NCBI GenBank assembly: GCA_022495005.1
Contig: JAGYXB010001948.1
Coordinates: forward strand, 868,001-932,000
Origin: Rhyacophila brunnea
Lineage: Eukaryota > Arthropoda > Insecta > Trichoptera > Rhyacophilidae
Length of the DNA stretch: 64,000 nucleotides
Direction of reading: 5' to 3'
The position numbers and the translations under genes are program-made. The notes below the pieces were generated by a model. That model did no database searches. It had not been told where the DNA came from and was given only the letters and a program-made list of their open reading frames with translations. Shown here piece by piece: positions 1-11,800 of the stretch. How positions within the stretch are numbered: position 1 is the stretch's first letter; each line of letters begins with the position of its first letter.

Positions 1-115
1 TTCAAAATTATATAAATAGATTATCTACAACGTTTAAGGAGTGTCCAGGATCATGGTTTGAAAATACGATAAAAACTCAATTTTGACCTTCGACGAGCAT
101 GTCCCCCCTTGTTAA
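1..115. mobile_element. Right end of TTAA-flanked inverted-repeat DNA element (copy 1, cut by window edge)
   Basis: These ~110 bases match the right terminal inverted repeat of the element at 44368-45161 with about one mismatch over 100 bases. They are the reverse complement of the left ends at 25451 and 44368. The terminus reads GCATGTCCCCCC, followed by TTG and then TTAA at 112-115. The rest of the copy lies to the left of the window. The superfamily is not established; TTAA next to the ends is suggestive of piggyBac-type integration, but no transposase is seen. Confidence 0.8.
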
Positions 116-217
116 TTATAAGCTTTAAAATATACAAAATGGCGGGTGATGAACATAAACTATTTTGCCAACAACCTGATGTTTATTTCTATTTAACAAA
201 TAAATAGAGCAATATTT

Positions 218-553
218 GAAGGTGTCCCCCGAAAAGGGGTCTATATAATACATCATGTCAAAAAGTGATTTTATTGACTAAAACGGGTCTATATAGCATT
301 TCTCACGTTATTGGAAAGTTTTATTATTTTAATTGCAACAGTTTTTGAGATATTAGCAATACTAAAATGCTTACCGTAGAAGAGGGGTCTATAATATGAT
401 TTATTTTATTATCCAAAATAAAAAAAAACTTAAATTTTGTCAAGTGCTTTCATAAAAATAATTATTATCACAGATATACTCTCAAAGTCCGCTTTTTTTC
501 TCTCCTGAACAATTTTGTTTTTGCATATAGACCCATTTTCGAGGGACGCCTTC
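218..553. mobile_element. MITE of 336 bp with GAAGGTGTCCC termini and internal GGGTCTATA repeats
   Basis: The left end GAAGGTGTCCCCCGAAAAGG (from 218) is mirrored by the right end ending ...GAGGGACGCCTTC (to 553). The arms share about 30 bases with a few mismatches. GGGTCTATA recurs inside at about 236, 285 and 384, and again in the right arm on the other strand. There is no coding capacity. The flanks carry ATTT on both sides, a weak target-duplication candidate. The superfamily is unknown. Confidence 0.65.
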
Positions 554-2562
554 ATTTGATATTTAATGATGGAAAAGTACTTACTAAATTAGAATTAAAG
601 CAATTAAAAAATAAGTAAAAATGCCGATTACCGACTTTGAAACTGATAACCTCGTTTAATAAAACCATAAATTATACAGATAATTTCATTGTTTCAAAAT
701 ATAGTAATTTATATAGGTAACCAATAATATTTTATTTTATTTAAAACACTAATAAAAATAACATAGTAAAAATAGATGTAAATCGTAATCTCTCCTTAAG
801 TGAGATTTATCTCAGTCGATAGTCTCTGATGTAGACAAATTACATGTATAATTAAGCCAAAGTTTAGCTAAGTTTGGCTTTTGGGGCCCGCTTTAGAAAG
901 TTATTGAACGTGTGAGTGTATAGGTCAATGAATAACCGTGAGTGTGAAACTTGGGATTATTGAAATGGCTTAATTTACGCGCAGGGTAGCGTGTAGAGAT
1001 ATTGATTCAATTGAATAACTCGCATATATTATATATGTAACCTTTATATTTTCTGCGTGTTATAAATACCAGTATATTCAGTGGTTTAAAGGATTATTGA
1101 AATTTTACCAATTAAAATTAATTGATTATACAAGTAAGCTTACAATTTGAACCTCTCTCATGAGATTGAGGGAAGGTTGTTACAAATTACGGTCCAGAGA
1201 GACCAAATTATTTGTATATTTTCGTAAGTGAAATGAAATACACACGAAATATTAGAATTACTATATATGTAATTTGGATTATCTGTAACGCTTGAGAGAA
1301 AACATATGAAAATTGTGTAAGAGAAAGCTAGACACGGAGAAGACGTAAAAACACAAATTCTAAATATGAAAAATCTGAGGATTCGTTTATTTTAATCTGG
1401 TCGTGAAATGATACTTTTATAAAAGCTTGACAGGTGCTTACAGCTTAACAATTATAATAGGAAAAAGATGATGTAACCTACCATAACCTTAGGAAATAAA
1501 CAAAAGCAATAAAAAATTAGAAAGATTATGGGAGAGGAAAAACCATCAGCTAAAAGTCACTGCTTTAAGAATGAACGAGTTCAGATATGGCGTACTGCGC
1601 AAAGTCAGGAGACCCAACAAAAACTCCATCAGGCTGATGCAGCAGCTCACAGACAAATAATTGAGTCTGAAATACCTACAAAGATAGTAAACACGCAAAA
1701 GTATGATAAAGAGGGAGACAGGGAGAATACGTAATATATGAGAATGTTGATAAGTGGTACTGCCACCTTGTAAAATATTATATAAATAATATGTTATAAA
1801 ATTATTTATTAAGTAACTGATTTACTGAATAAGTTTTTTTATTTTTAGACTAGCCCTAGGTTGACTTTATCTGATTTTATATGTATCAGTATTGAAACTT
1901 ATTAATTTTACTTTATTTGTAGTTTATATATTTTTTTATTTGATCCACAACAATATTTCAGTTTCGAATACCTCATATTTTTAGAATTATATCTAAAAAA
2001 CTAAAAAAGGTTTAAAAAAATATATTGATAAATTTATTTTCAAGATAAATAAATACATTATATAAGTTTTTGCCGAATCTAAGTAAAAATCGTATTACAA
2101 TTTTATTCTAACTTTAGTAAAATAGTTTTTAAGGCATTTTTTGTAATATACATTTCATCGAATATATTCTAACCTCTAAAGGTAGTGTGCGGACCCTTAC
2201 AGTTGATGTCAATGCAAAGAGATTAATGGCCCGAAAGGTGTGTGTGCACAATACCTCGGACTTGAAACTTGGTGAAGGATACACCGTCTGTAGAACTTGA
2301 AGAAGGTGTTCGAAAACTAAACTTGTTTATAGCAAAATCTATATAAGGTATATTTTGTTTTTTTTTCTCAAAGGTTTATTTGCCATCATCAGATATCGCA
2401 TAATGTATATAGTAAACAGTTGCCAATATTTTTTCACATTTTTTGATTATTGTAACAATTTCAAGCAATTTGTTTTTTATATATATTTTTATTTTAACAT
2501 TATAATATTGTACACTATCTTCATTAAATCCGTAACAGCGTTCAGTTTAAAATATATATATA
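554..2562. other. Anonymous AT-rich DNA
   Basis: Apart from the short open frame at 1528-1734 there is nothing I can assign. There is a small dyad AAGCCAAA/TTTGGCTT at about 856-882. A slightly less AT-rich patch at 2180-2310 has no recognisable reading frame. Confidence 0.5.
1528..1734 (+). pseudogene. Short open frame with DAAAHRQ-type repeat motif, probable transposon N-terminal fragment
   Basis: This is an ATG-initiated 68-codon frame. Its middle part (about residues 17-50) reads ERVQIWRTAQSQETQQ, then KLHQADAAAHRQIIESE. Alternating 'R..AQ..E..Q' and 'DAAAHRQ..ESE' blocks resemble the low-complexity N-terminal repeats I associate with Helitron-like and similar repetitive arthropod ORFs. 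That link is from memory and is not proven. No other conserved domain, signal peptide or membrane segment is present. The frame ends in TAA with nothing related downstream, so it is more likely a decayed fragment than a host gene. Confidence 0.3.
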
Positions 2563-2859
2563 CTAGCTGACCCGGCGAACTTCGTACTGCCTGAGAATCA
2601 ATAATCTTGTGTTAACTTATTAGCTGAATTAAATTATTTTTTTTATTAAGTTAAAATGAATATTCAAAATGAATTAAGTTCAATAAATGTGCCAAAATCA
2701 AATCAAAATGAAATGAATTACATAGTTTTGGTTGGTTCAGATTTCGAAGCATGATGACTACCGAGCCAACCTTCAGTTGTAAATTGTGCGGTGGCAAGCC
2801 AGGAAGATCCAATGAGTTTAAAAATTCAGTTGGCTAGTTGGTTGCTTCGTCTTCGTTTG

Positions 2860-3045
2860 TTAGTGCAAGAACGTAGTGGTCGCGCGGGGGTGGCGCGCCG
2901 GCATCTTGCAAAACTCAAACGTATAACCGTGTGTAAAATGTTCGTAGACAGTGTCTTTTTTCGGGCATAATACACATGGCTATACGTTTGCGTTTCGCAA
3001 GACACCGCCGCACCGCGCCCGCAAATTACTACGGCCGAGCACTTA
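2860..3045. repeat. GC-rich imperfect palindrome (~186 bp) inside Helitron 1
   Basis: The left arm (2860-2940) contains CGTAGT, a CGCG-rich block, ATCTTGCAAAACTCAAACGTATAACC and GTGTGTAAAATG. The right arm (2965-3045) is its imperfect reverse complement, with GGCTATACGTTTGCGTTTCGCAAGAC, a CCGCC-rich block and ACTACGGCC. The loop is about 25 bases. Base composition is sharply GC-richer than everything around it. It is probably either a nested MITE or an acquired piece in the Helitron 3' region. Confidence 0.75.
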
Positions 3046-3153
3046 CACAGTTGATAGATTTGAAGGAATGCAGTAGACCAACAATTTGATTTTGAATTGT
3101 GAAGTTTAAGTGATCCACATCTTTGTTCTTTGCCGCAAGAATTGCTCGTTCAC

Positions 3154-5694
3154 TCAAGCAATTGTTGACATAAAATTGCAAAAATTCAGCGGAAACGAAA
3201 TCAATCCGTTCGATTCGTCGACAGGAACACGGCCGTTACCGATAGTCAGAAATTCCTTAGAGAAATCTTCGGCAGATGGATCGTTTAGCAATGTAACTCG
3301 CATATTTGTCGTCAACTGTAGGTTCTTCACATAACGCCACAGAGTCAATGATTTGAGGCAATCATTTATTTCATAGGCAGCAGTCAATCTTGGAATGACT
3401 GGTAGTGTTTGGCGGAAATCGCCAGATAGTAGAATCATTGCGCCTCCAAAACATCTCTCACAATGCGCGTTTGTGCGCCATTCTACATTCATCCCAGGTG
3501 ATGATTTTACTTGCTACTAAAACTTTGGCCATTGCTGAATGTTTTGCAATATTGCATATCGGTTTTTCAGTCGTTTGAAGGTTTAACGGCAATTTCAACG
3601 TTGAATGAGCCGTTCGGCATCCTTTTAGCAAGTGGCCGCTATCCTGGAAGAAGCAAATGCTACAGCAACTTCGGATCTCGCACGAACAGTGGCCAAAATC
3701 AATGACATGAGGAATGTCTTCCCAGTTCCACTGGGCGCATCGAGGAAAAATATACCACCATTTCCATCATCAATTGCCTTCATTAAAGTATCGTGCACTA
3801 CCTTCTGTTTCTGGTACATTCATTCGAACTAATTAGTTCAATGCATCTCAATCATTTTCACGTTCACGTTCCAATTCTAGATTGAAAGCGTAATTCACTC
3901 CACGATGTGGCATTGGCATTCCTAACTTGACTAAAAAACTGCCGCACATGAGGTAACACATGTCTTCGATCAAAAGGAAAACCTGCTTATGCATCTCCTT
4001 ATTCACCTCGAGATCAGGATTCCCTGAAATGACACGAATTCGATATAAAATGTCTTCTGACATGTCATCCTTGTAGTTGTTTTACAGTTTAGGTGGATTC
4101 GATGGGAAGCATGTCGAAATAATGATAGCAAATAATGTGCGTATCTGACTTGGATATGCAGAAACAAATACTTTAGCGATTGTCATGTCCCAATGAGTAT
4201 CATTTTCAAGCAAATTGAGCTTTTGACATGCAGCACAAAATGTTGGGCACACTACACCATTGACAGTTCGAAGTGATTCAAATGATGTCGGCCCACGAAT
4301 GTTTACCAGCAACAACCGCAAGTAGAATCATTCGGCATTCTTCGGATGAACTGTGTAAATGCTACCAAGAGCATCAGTAGAATGCACATCCGGATGATCA
4401 GGAACCGCATCGCCTTGCTTCCGACGTTGAAGTTTCTTCGATGAAGCGTTCCAAGTGTAATAACGTGGCATCTCAGAGTAGAACAACGTTTGTGCAAACG
4501 GATCGCTTTGGCGAATCGAAAAGAAATTGGTCAATGTTGGCGCTGGAGATATTTCAGCACGTTGAGCAACATTCGATGCGTTGAGATAAACTTGTTGACC
4601 ATTCTCCAGATGCACCGCCAAATGTACAGCAGTGGGATGACGTTCATGAATGGGGAATGACAGAATACGCCAAATTGCTTCATTGCAGCTCACATATCGA
4701 CCAACTTGATAGTGCGTGATTTCATCGTTGGTATTGGTAGTTTGAACGCCAAAAACTACAATATCGCTGCCTATGGTGACATATTTTCAGATGTATTTGA
4801 TGGACTTCACTGAATTGCAAAACTCCACGTTGCAATGCGCCTTGAATGTTTTGAAAAAAAGTGGCGAATACGGAACAATCCAAGTGTTGTCGACCACGAT
4901 ATTGTTTCACTTCATTTTCGTTGTGATAGTTCTACCGTTATCATTGGGTGATCAACGCCGATACAGTGGATAACCATCATTGGCAGTGATAGTCTCCGCC
5001 ATTAAACTTCATGGATAACGCTTGGAACACTTGCAGTCGACCATGCACGGTGATTGGGGGTTGATGGCACCACAATGTCCATGAATCATGTAAGTAATTA
5101 AAACATCATGCAGGTATGGATCGGTTTCGGGATCAGGAATCTCGGCACATATGATGTCATCTTTTTGGCTTGGTCGAATTCTTTCGACTAACCAAATAAA
5201 AATGTGTGCATGCGGCAAGCTTCGTTTTTGTCATTCAATCGAATACATCCAGCATCGAGTTTCCCAAAGACGCGATGCTTAACAATGTAGTTCATCAGCG
5301 ATAGGATTTTTTGTTTGAAGACACGTGCGGTGATGTCGTGCCGATCACCTGATGTTTGTCCGGGGAGTGGCAGTTGAACAATTTCTATTCATTTCGGATT
5401 TCATGTAAAGGTGATCAATAGATCTGGACGACCGTAATGACGAACATATGTCATTGCATCTTGCGCATATTCATGCATATGACGCGGGCTGCCAATGTAC
5501 ATCGCAGATAGAATAGTCAATCGACCAACATTAGCTGCATCTCCTTTGGTGCTGATTGCATCGCGTAAATGAATATACTCCTCCGATCGCAGTTTGGCTT
5601 GGTTCAAGCGAATGAAAGTGATGCGCTCCGTCTCGATTTTAAGCAATCGACGAAATCGCAGCAAATAGTTGTCAGCATTTTGACGAATCATCAA
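3154..5694 (-). pseudogene. Helitron Rep/helicase (RepHel) remnant, multiple frameshifts
   Basis: Minus-strand fragments in order along the protein are as follows. 5694-5401: a helitron-like N domain piece (IRQNADNYLLRF, then RLTILSAMYIGSPRH). 5218-5009: the Rep HUH motif, in MPHAHIFIWL, with the HAH metal-binding pair. 4693-4082: the linker between Rep and helicase (RGPTSFESLRTVNGVVCPTF). 3819-3625: the Pif1-type Walker A motif, APSGTGKTF. 3492-3154: the Walker B-region motif GDFRQTLPV. RepHel normally nicks and unwinds DNA for rolling-circle transposition in the nucleus. Here the pieces lie in different frames and are separated by stops, so no full protein can be made. The N-terminal zinc-finger part is absent. 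The 5695-6443 stretch has no recognisable Helitron coding. Confidence 0.88.
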
Positions 5695-6443
5695 ATGGTA
5701 AACACTGGAAAATTAATCACATAATTCAAAATTACATAATGAAGCAGTTATCAATGCACACACAATCACAAATTTGATAACCTCACAAAGTGAACATCTT
5801 CGAAGAAAACTTACCGTTTGAAAATCACGATCGAAATAGCTATTTGCGCACCTAGCTGATAATCGGCTCGATTATTCACGTAGATCGATTGTCGAATGAA
5901 ATGCGAAGGATGGATTTTGAAATTGGTAGGTAAATAATGAGCAATACCAGCAATGAAATCATGTATTTTTATCCTTGGCTTTAGTTTTGAACGCTGTCGA
6001 AGAAGTAAAAAAGATTCAGGTAGGACAACTTCCTCCAAAATTCGCCGGAGTATACAACAAAGTCTTTCGGGATTATCTGATGCTAAACTGAATCAACTGT
6101 CAAAGGATAGATAATTCACACAACGCCTTTCATTTGTTTGTTTGTTTCTTGTTTATTCTTTCTGTCATGTATCAGAGAAGGCGTTGTATATGGATTTAAA
6201 TTTTTTGTGATTTTCTTTTATTTTCGATTGCGCGTTCATTGTTCAAAATGTCAAAATGTATGAGAAAATTAATTTTATTCATAATTTTCTTTTCCGTAAA
6301 TTTTTCCGATGTTTTATAAGCTTTTATTATTCTGATATTCGGGGCTGAGACAAATCCAACAAATCAAAGATCGTAAAAATCGGTCCAGCCGTTCTCGAGT
6401 TATAAATGGTGTAACTAACCCGACTTTCTTTTATATATATAGA

Positions 6444-9295
6444 TACCTACCAACTCAAAACTTTTAAATATTTTTATGATTAACCCAGTTCATATACCTA
6501 TTTTTATTTTATCCGTTAATAAATTACCTATCAAAGATCAAGTAATTTGAGTTTATAGAATTATTACTGAACTAAAAAGTCATAATATAATGTGCTTTCA
6601 AATATTTTTACTTGAATTTTGTTTAAATAATAAAATACAACAAACATAATTCTTATTTTATTAAGTGCCATTTCTTTTACAATATTTTAAGACTACTTTC
6701 TCGAACAAAGAGGATATTCTTTGATTAAATCATGTCCTTAGATGACACGAATGATAGTCGCTTTTGTCCAGGCCTAGCTGATTTTTCGTTCTTATCTCGT
6801 CTTTCTATAATATGTTAAGCACATCTAGGGGTGCATATACCTAACACCTTTATACGGACTACTGAATCATTTTGCATTATGCATTGACCTATCATAATCT
6901 ATATTTATACATCATACAGGATAATAATAATTCATTATTATACAATAAAATTGTATTATATGCACATAAAGATACCGATTCAGATTTAGGTCGAATTAAA
7001 GCAGCTTTATTAATTTCATGAACACTATTATTTCTCGATTTCTATGCATGGTGTTTAATTTCGTATCTTTGGTCCCAATAATAATTTATATGTATTTAAA
7101 CTATCTGTATATTTGACCAGTTTTAGCATTGAATCTAAAATTACTATGAAATTAAAGATTTAAATACATACTTAAATGATTTTCAAACATTTCGTTTAAA
7201 AATCTTCAAAATATGAAAAAGAAAAATATGAATGAATAATTAAACAAAGTGAGATCATTAAGTTATGGGTAAAAATGCTTAATTTAAATCAGAAAATAAA
7301 CTGTTAAATATAATTTTTGTTCCATATTTTGCTGTAAAAAAAATATGTTTTTTAAGATTTATTCAATGAAATTATGGTAATAATATGAACCGTATAGCAT
7401 TTATTGGTAGGAACCTCATAACCAAATTTCACACAATAAGGGTACATTCTGTCACTATTTTTAATGCGTGGATAAGATAATCCTTCCGATAATTGTGGAA
7501 TGATGTTTCAGACAGAATAACCCAGAGATTATAGGTTAAGTATTTTTTCAATATCGGGATTATACAAAAACGGGTGAAATTTTTGCCAAATTTTCTTTCG
7601 TAGTTAGTAACGATATAATATTATAAATTCATATTCATAAAAATACATACAAGAAATTCTGCATTTTTTGATGATGTTTTAGTTTATAAAAAGTTCTACA
7701 TTGTTTAAATTTTTGATAAATTACAACGAAATCTTTCAGATCTACTTTTGATATTGGTAAACTAAATGCTTTCCAATATTCTTGATATACCAATGATCAA
7801 AGGGTAGTGTGATAGCTTCGTCAAATTCAATTTTTGAAAATATAAATATTAAGCGTCGTAATAAAAACAAAGGAATGTCTCATTAAAATTTGCAAACGGT
7901 GATGTTACACGTTATTTTTATAATCATCCAAAAATATTTGAGAAAATGATTTGTACGCTTATCTATAATCATGCACTTTCCATTAATAAAAAAAATGCAT
8001 GATAATTCAACGTGCACGGTAGTAAATTAAAACGCCATAACTTTCTTTTTTAATTTATTAATTATTTTGTAATTTACTATTTATTTTATAATTCATTTAT
8101 ACAGTGCAGAAGATATTTATTAATTTCGAACATTTTTAATTGCCTATCGCTGTTTATGGGTTAAACAAAAGGAAAATCATAAACCGCACTCTAAAGTTAC
8201 ATTAAACAAATTCTTGAATAATAATTTAACATAAAATTTATCCACGTCATATTTGAGCTATTTCTAGATGTTGGGTGGTGCGGAATTTTTGTTTTAAAAT
8301 ACTGTCTTATCGTAAAACATACAGAGTGAGGGTAAAGGACGTAACATAATTTATTAACACAGTACCTAAGATAAAGTTTTATAATATGTTTATTAATTTG
8401 TCGAATCGTAACGTAATTTTATGTGTTATCAATATGTCATTTCGGATTTTTTGCGCCGTAAGTAATATTAATACTGCGTCACTTAACTTTATAGAATTCT
8501 ATATTAAAATATTGTTTGGTACATAATCAAGAACCATTATTCTACTGCAATTGCGGAAGTGAACTTTTGCCAAAAGACTGTCGTAAAGAAGAAAATATGT
8601 AATAAGACCCCGAGATCGATTGTCTTTAAAAAGCCATAAACATTTTATTATAATGAAGCAGCTTCAGGGGTTATGCCAACGATGCCTATATTTAATATGG
8701 CAGAAAATGTAAGCTTTGTATCCTGAACCAAGATTTTAAATGATTAAATTAGTATATCTTAGATTTATATAATTTATCGTTATATAAAAATATTTAAATT
8801 TAATCCAATTTCATGAGTACGTATAACTACTAGTATATTAAATTTTGTAGTATTATATTATTATTTGTGGTCAACATGAAAAATGGCGATGCGTGAGAGA
8901 TGTGATTTGATGTATTATTATGATTTAAAATTAATTTTACCAAAAAAACTATTCAGTTTTTGAAATTTCATTTTTATGCAGTATATCATCAGTAAAAAAA
9001 ATCACATAATAATTGTTGTTGTCGTGAGCTCGCAATCCAATACTTTATTTTGTGTCCAGTATCTATCCAGTAAACCTATTATTAGTGTAATAATTAGTTT
9101 TTTTAAAGAAAAATGTTGTATATAAAATTCTTCTTGATATTGTTTTTGAGGTCGAAAAAAATTTGTCGTCTATTCAACCGTAACATTGTATAATATTGAC
9201 TGTTTTTTTAACAACACTATTTTAATTAATATTTTCCCCTATCAGGCGACCACGTAATTTTTTTATAGTCATTCATTGAAGTATACTTATAATTG
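6444..9295. other. Anonymous AT-rich DNA, no feature recognised
   Basis: This is a long AT-rich stretch with no open frame of recognisable composition and no clear inverted or tandem repeat. I see no exon or RNA gene. Confidence 0.5.
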
Positions 9296-11230
9296 TTTTT
9301 TTTTTTTTCTTTATTTGGAAGCAATTGAGCTCTTCTCTGAATGGAAGGCTATTCTGCTTTACAATGGTTTACAAAAGTATACATACATTTTTTTTTTAAC
9401 GACAGGCATAAATAGTTACATTATTAATGATACAGAATTAAATTTTTGTTACACTATACACTAGACATTTACGTTACATTTTTGGAGAAATTCATGTACA
9501 ATTTTCATAACTGAAATATTTGGTTTTGCCAGGAACGAATTAATCGTAAAAGGAGGGTATAACCTGCATTTCCCCAAATTATTCAATAACACTTCTCTCT
9601 CCTGTTCATAGGCATCACATTGCCAGACAATGTGGTTAAGATCTTGAGTGGGATGTCCACACTGACACTGAGGGCTATCTACCACTTTAATTTTGTACAA
9701 TGATTCGTTGAGACTGTAATGCCCTGACCTGCTTCTAGCTATTGTCACTATTACATCTCGCTTTATTTTACAATGTTTACTAAACCAAGTTTTAGGAGAT
9801 CTACTATAAAAGTTTTGATAGTAGTGTGTTCCCTTTTCTTTCCCAAGATTTTCTAAATATTTACCGTTATTTTCGCTCATTGTTTGTTTAAACTGGGCTT
9901 TAAAATCTGTGTATGGAATTCTTATATTTTCTGATGGGTATTTTACAGATTTTTTTGCCAATTGATCCGCAATTTCATTGCCATTAATTCCTTTATGTGC
10001 TGGAATCCAGTATATCTGTATATTTGTACCGTGTTTGTTACTATTGCTAAATTTGGAAATGTTGGTTCTAATATTAAGAATGTAGTCATTAGTTTTGATG
10101 CTGAAATTTGGATTTTCGAGCGAGTGAATCAGACTTATGGAGTCAGTGAAAATGTTGATATTTTTATTTTTGTAATTAAGTGCAATTTTAGTGGCTTCGT
10201 ATAAGGCTAAGCACTCTGCTGTATAGATGGAAGTGAATCTGTGGACACTTTTGGCAACCGACGTGTTGGATTGGGGGAAGAACACTGCTACACCTACTGA
10301 AGGTGAATCGGGAATTTTGCTTCCATCCGTAAAAATTTGGACTACATTTTGATTGCTAAATTTGGACTTGAATAATAAGTCGGGAGAGTCGGAGTGCGAT
10401 AGCTCCATTCCTATTTTTGTATTAGTTAAAACGTTATATATAATATCCTCATATGTATAATTAAAAAAGTTGTAGAAGTCTCTTTTTAAAATCAGATGAT
10501 CAATACAATTTACAGCTTGGATACTTTCTTTTAAAATTTGAAATCTCTTCGGAGTACGATCTCGCGTTATAGTTGTTTGTAGAAATCTGTTGACATTGTA
10601 TCTCGTATTAGAAGTACGGTTTGACATACATTTTACCAAGAAGTTTTTACATAGAAATTTAGATCTTTCTTCTAGTAATGTTATCTTGGCTTCGGCAAGT
10701 AGTATGTTAGTAGGTGTACTTTTTCTTAGGCCAAGAGCCAATCTGATAGCTTGGTTCTGTAGTCGTTCTAACTGTAGCTTTGCTCCTTTATTTTTTGGGA
10801 AGTAAATATAGCTTCCATAGTCCATTATGGATCTGATGTAGCTTTTATAGAAAGTTATTAGAGTGGAAGGGTGTGATCCCCACCAAGTACCTCTGAGGAA
10901 CTTTTTAATGTTGGTGGCTCTATTGACTTTCTGGGCAATGTAATTGACATGTTTATCAAATGAAAGCTTGAAGTCAAAATAAATACCTAGAAATTTGGCT
11001 GATTCAGTTGATTTAATCATCATATCATTCAATTTAATTTGAAATTCTCCCGGCAGTATTTTGTTTTTGTTGAAATGTACGAATACCGTTTTCTCCGGAG
11101 ATAGATCCAAACCCAGTTTGAATAGATTATTTCTAATTGTTTCTAGTGCACATTCCATTATATTTTTATCCTGATTGGGGTCTTTAGTTTTAAGAAACAA
11201 AGATATATCGTCTGCAAATAAAAATAGGTA
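9296..11230 (-). mobile_element. 5'-truncated RNase H-bearing non-LTR retrotransposon (LINE 2)
   Basis: On the minus strand this runs from the reverse transcriptase FADD box (11207-11218) to a 3'UTR with an AATAAA signal (plus-strand 9310-9315) and a 13-nt poly(A) tail (plus-strand 9296-9308). The 5' end is lost just upstream of FADD, as is usual for incomplete target-primed reverse transcription. I could not identify a convincing target-site duplication. The protein is clearly related to ORF2 of the complete element at 37801-43133 but diverged, so it is a different family of the same clade. Confidence 0.88.
9461..11220 (-). pseudogene. Truncated LINE ORF2: end of reverse transcriptase, RNase H and C-terminal zinc motif
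   Basis: The open frame has about 580 codons and no internal stop. From N to C it shows: FADD of the reverse transcriptase active site; the KTVFVHFNK and KFLGIYFDFKLSF thumb-side blocks; FLRGTWWGSHP; an RNase H domain beginning QIFTDGSK, with TAECLALYEA, NIFTDSISL and IYWIPAHKGINGNEIADQLA (the acidic residues of the D-E-D-D set are visible); and a terminal C-x-C-x8-H-x4-C motif (CQCG...NHIVWQC). In intact elements this protein nicks the target, copies RNA and removes the RNA strand. Here the endonuclease and most RT fingers/palm are missing, so it cannot act alone. The first in-frame ATG is at 11200, but the homology starts upstream of it. The uninterrupted frame argues for fairly recent insertion. 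Confidence 0.88.
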
Positions 11231-11800
11231 TGTAACTAGAAAAAAAAACTTTATTATTTTATAATATTCTAGTAATATTTTTTTGTGTTGTGTCTAAATT
11301 CAAGTTATATTTACGTCTGTAAGTAATGTGAGTTATAAACTGGAAGTCGCAAATTTGTGTCTTAATGCCATGTTTTTCGTTGTTTTTGTTTGATAAATAA
11401 AGGCGCAATAGAATTGTGGCTACATGAACTGTCTGCTAAGCCTAAGAGAACAAGTAATATAACTTATCTCTCGCTGCGCAATCCCATGCCCCACTCAACA
11501 ATCAGCCCAAACTTCTGTAGAAGTCGTAAAGTCCCTCTCCAAGGAAGCAAAAGCTGGTCGTAAATTTTTAACACTTCTGAATGAGACTGAAGTTGTGACA
11601 CTTGTGCTTTTTGCGAGAGTAGTGAAAAAATTCTAATGTACTGGCTGTGAGTATGAAAGAATTTACTAAGCACCTAAGCAGTGTTAACAAAGCTCTCTTT
11701 TAGGGCAGGGACAAGTTTTCTTATGGAATTATTACTCTTTCATTTCGAAAATGAAGACCGAAAAAATCTGTCATATTTAAAAAAAATATTTGGTGTCAAT
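11231..11800. other. Anonymous DNA between LINE 2 and the 11.8 kb repeat
   Basis: AT-rich, with one slightly GC-richer patch (11400-11710). I recognise nothing in it. Confidence 0.4.

Larger units (their letters stand above)
2563..6443 (-). mobile_element. Helitron 1 (3881 bp, decayed autonomous type)
   Basis: Read on the minus strand, the element begins TCTATATATATAAAAG (6443 downward) and ends GGGTCAGCTAG (2563). It is flanked by A before the 5' T (position 6444) and T after the 3' G (position 2562), the A^T insertion expected of Helitrons. There are no terminal inverted repeats or target duplication. Between the ends lie broken pieces of a Rep/helicase protein on the minus strand. Both termini resemble those of the Helitron at 33687-35563, so the two are related families. 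The 3' part (2563-3150) also carries a large GC-rich palindrome. Confidence 0.88.

Noticed and set aside
9962..10805. Plus-strand frames inside LINE 2
   Set aside because: Antisense shadows of the RNase H and connecting regions.
9270..11250. Target-site duplication for LINE 2
   Set aside because: Sequences beside the poly(A) end (GTATACTTATAATTG) and the truncated end (TATGTAACTAG) do not match well enough.
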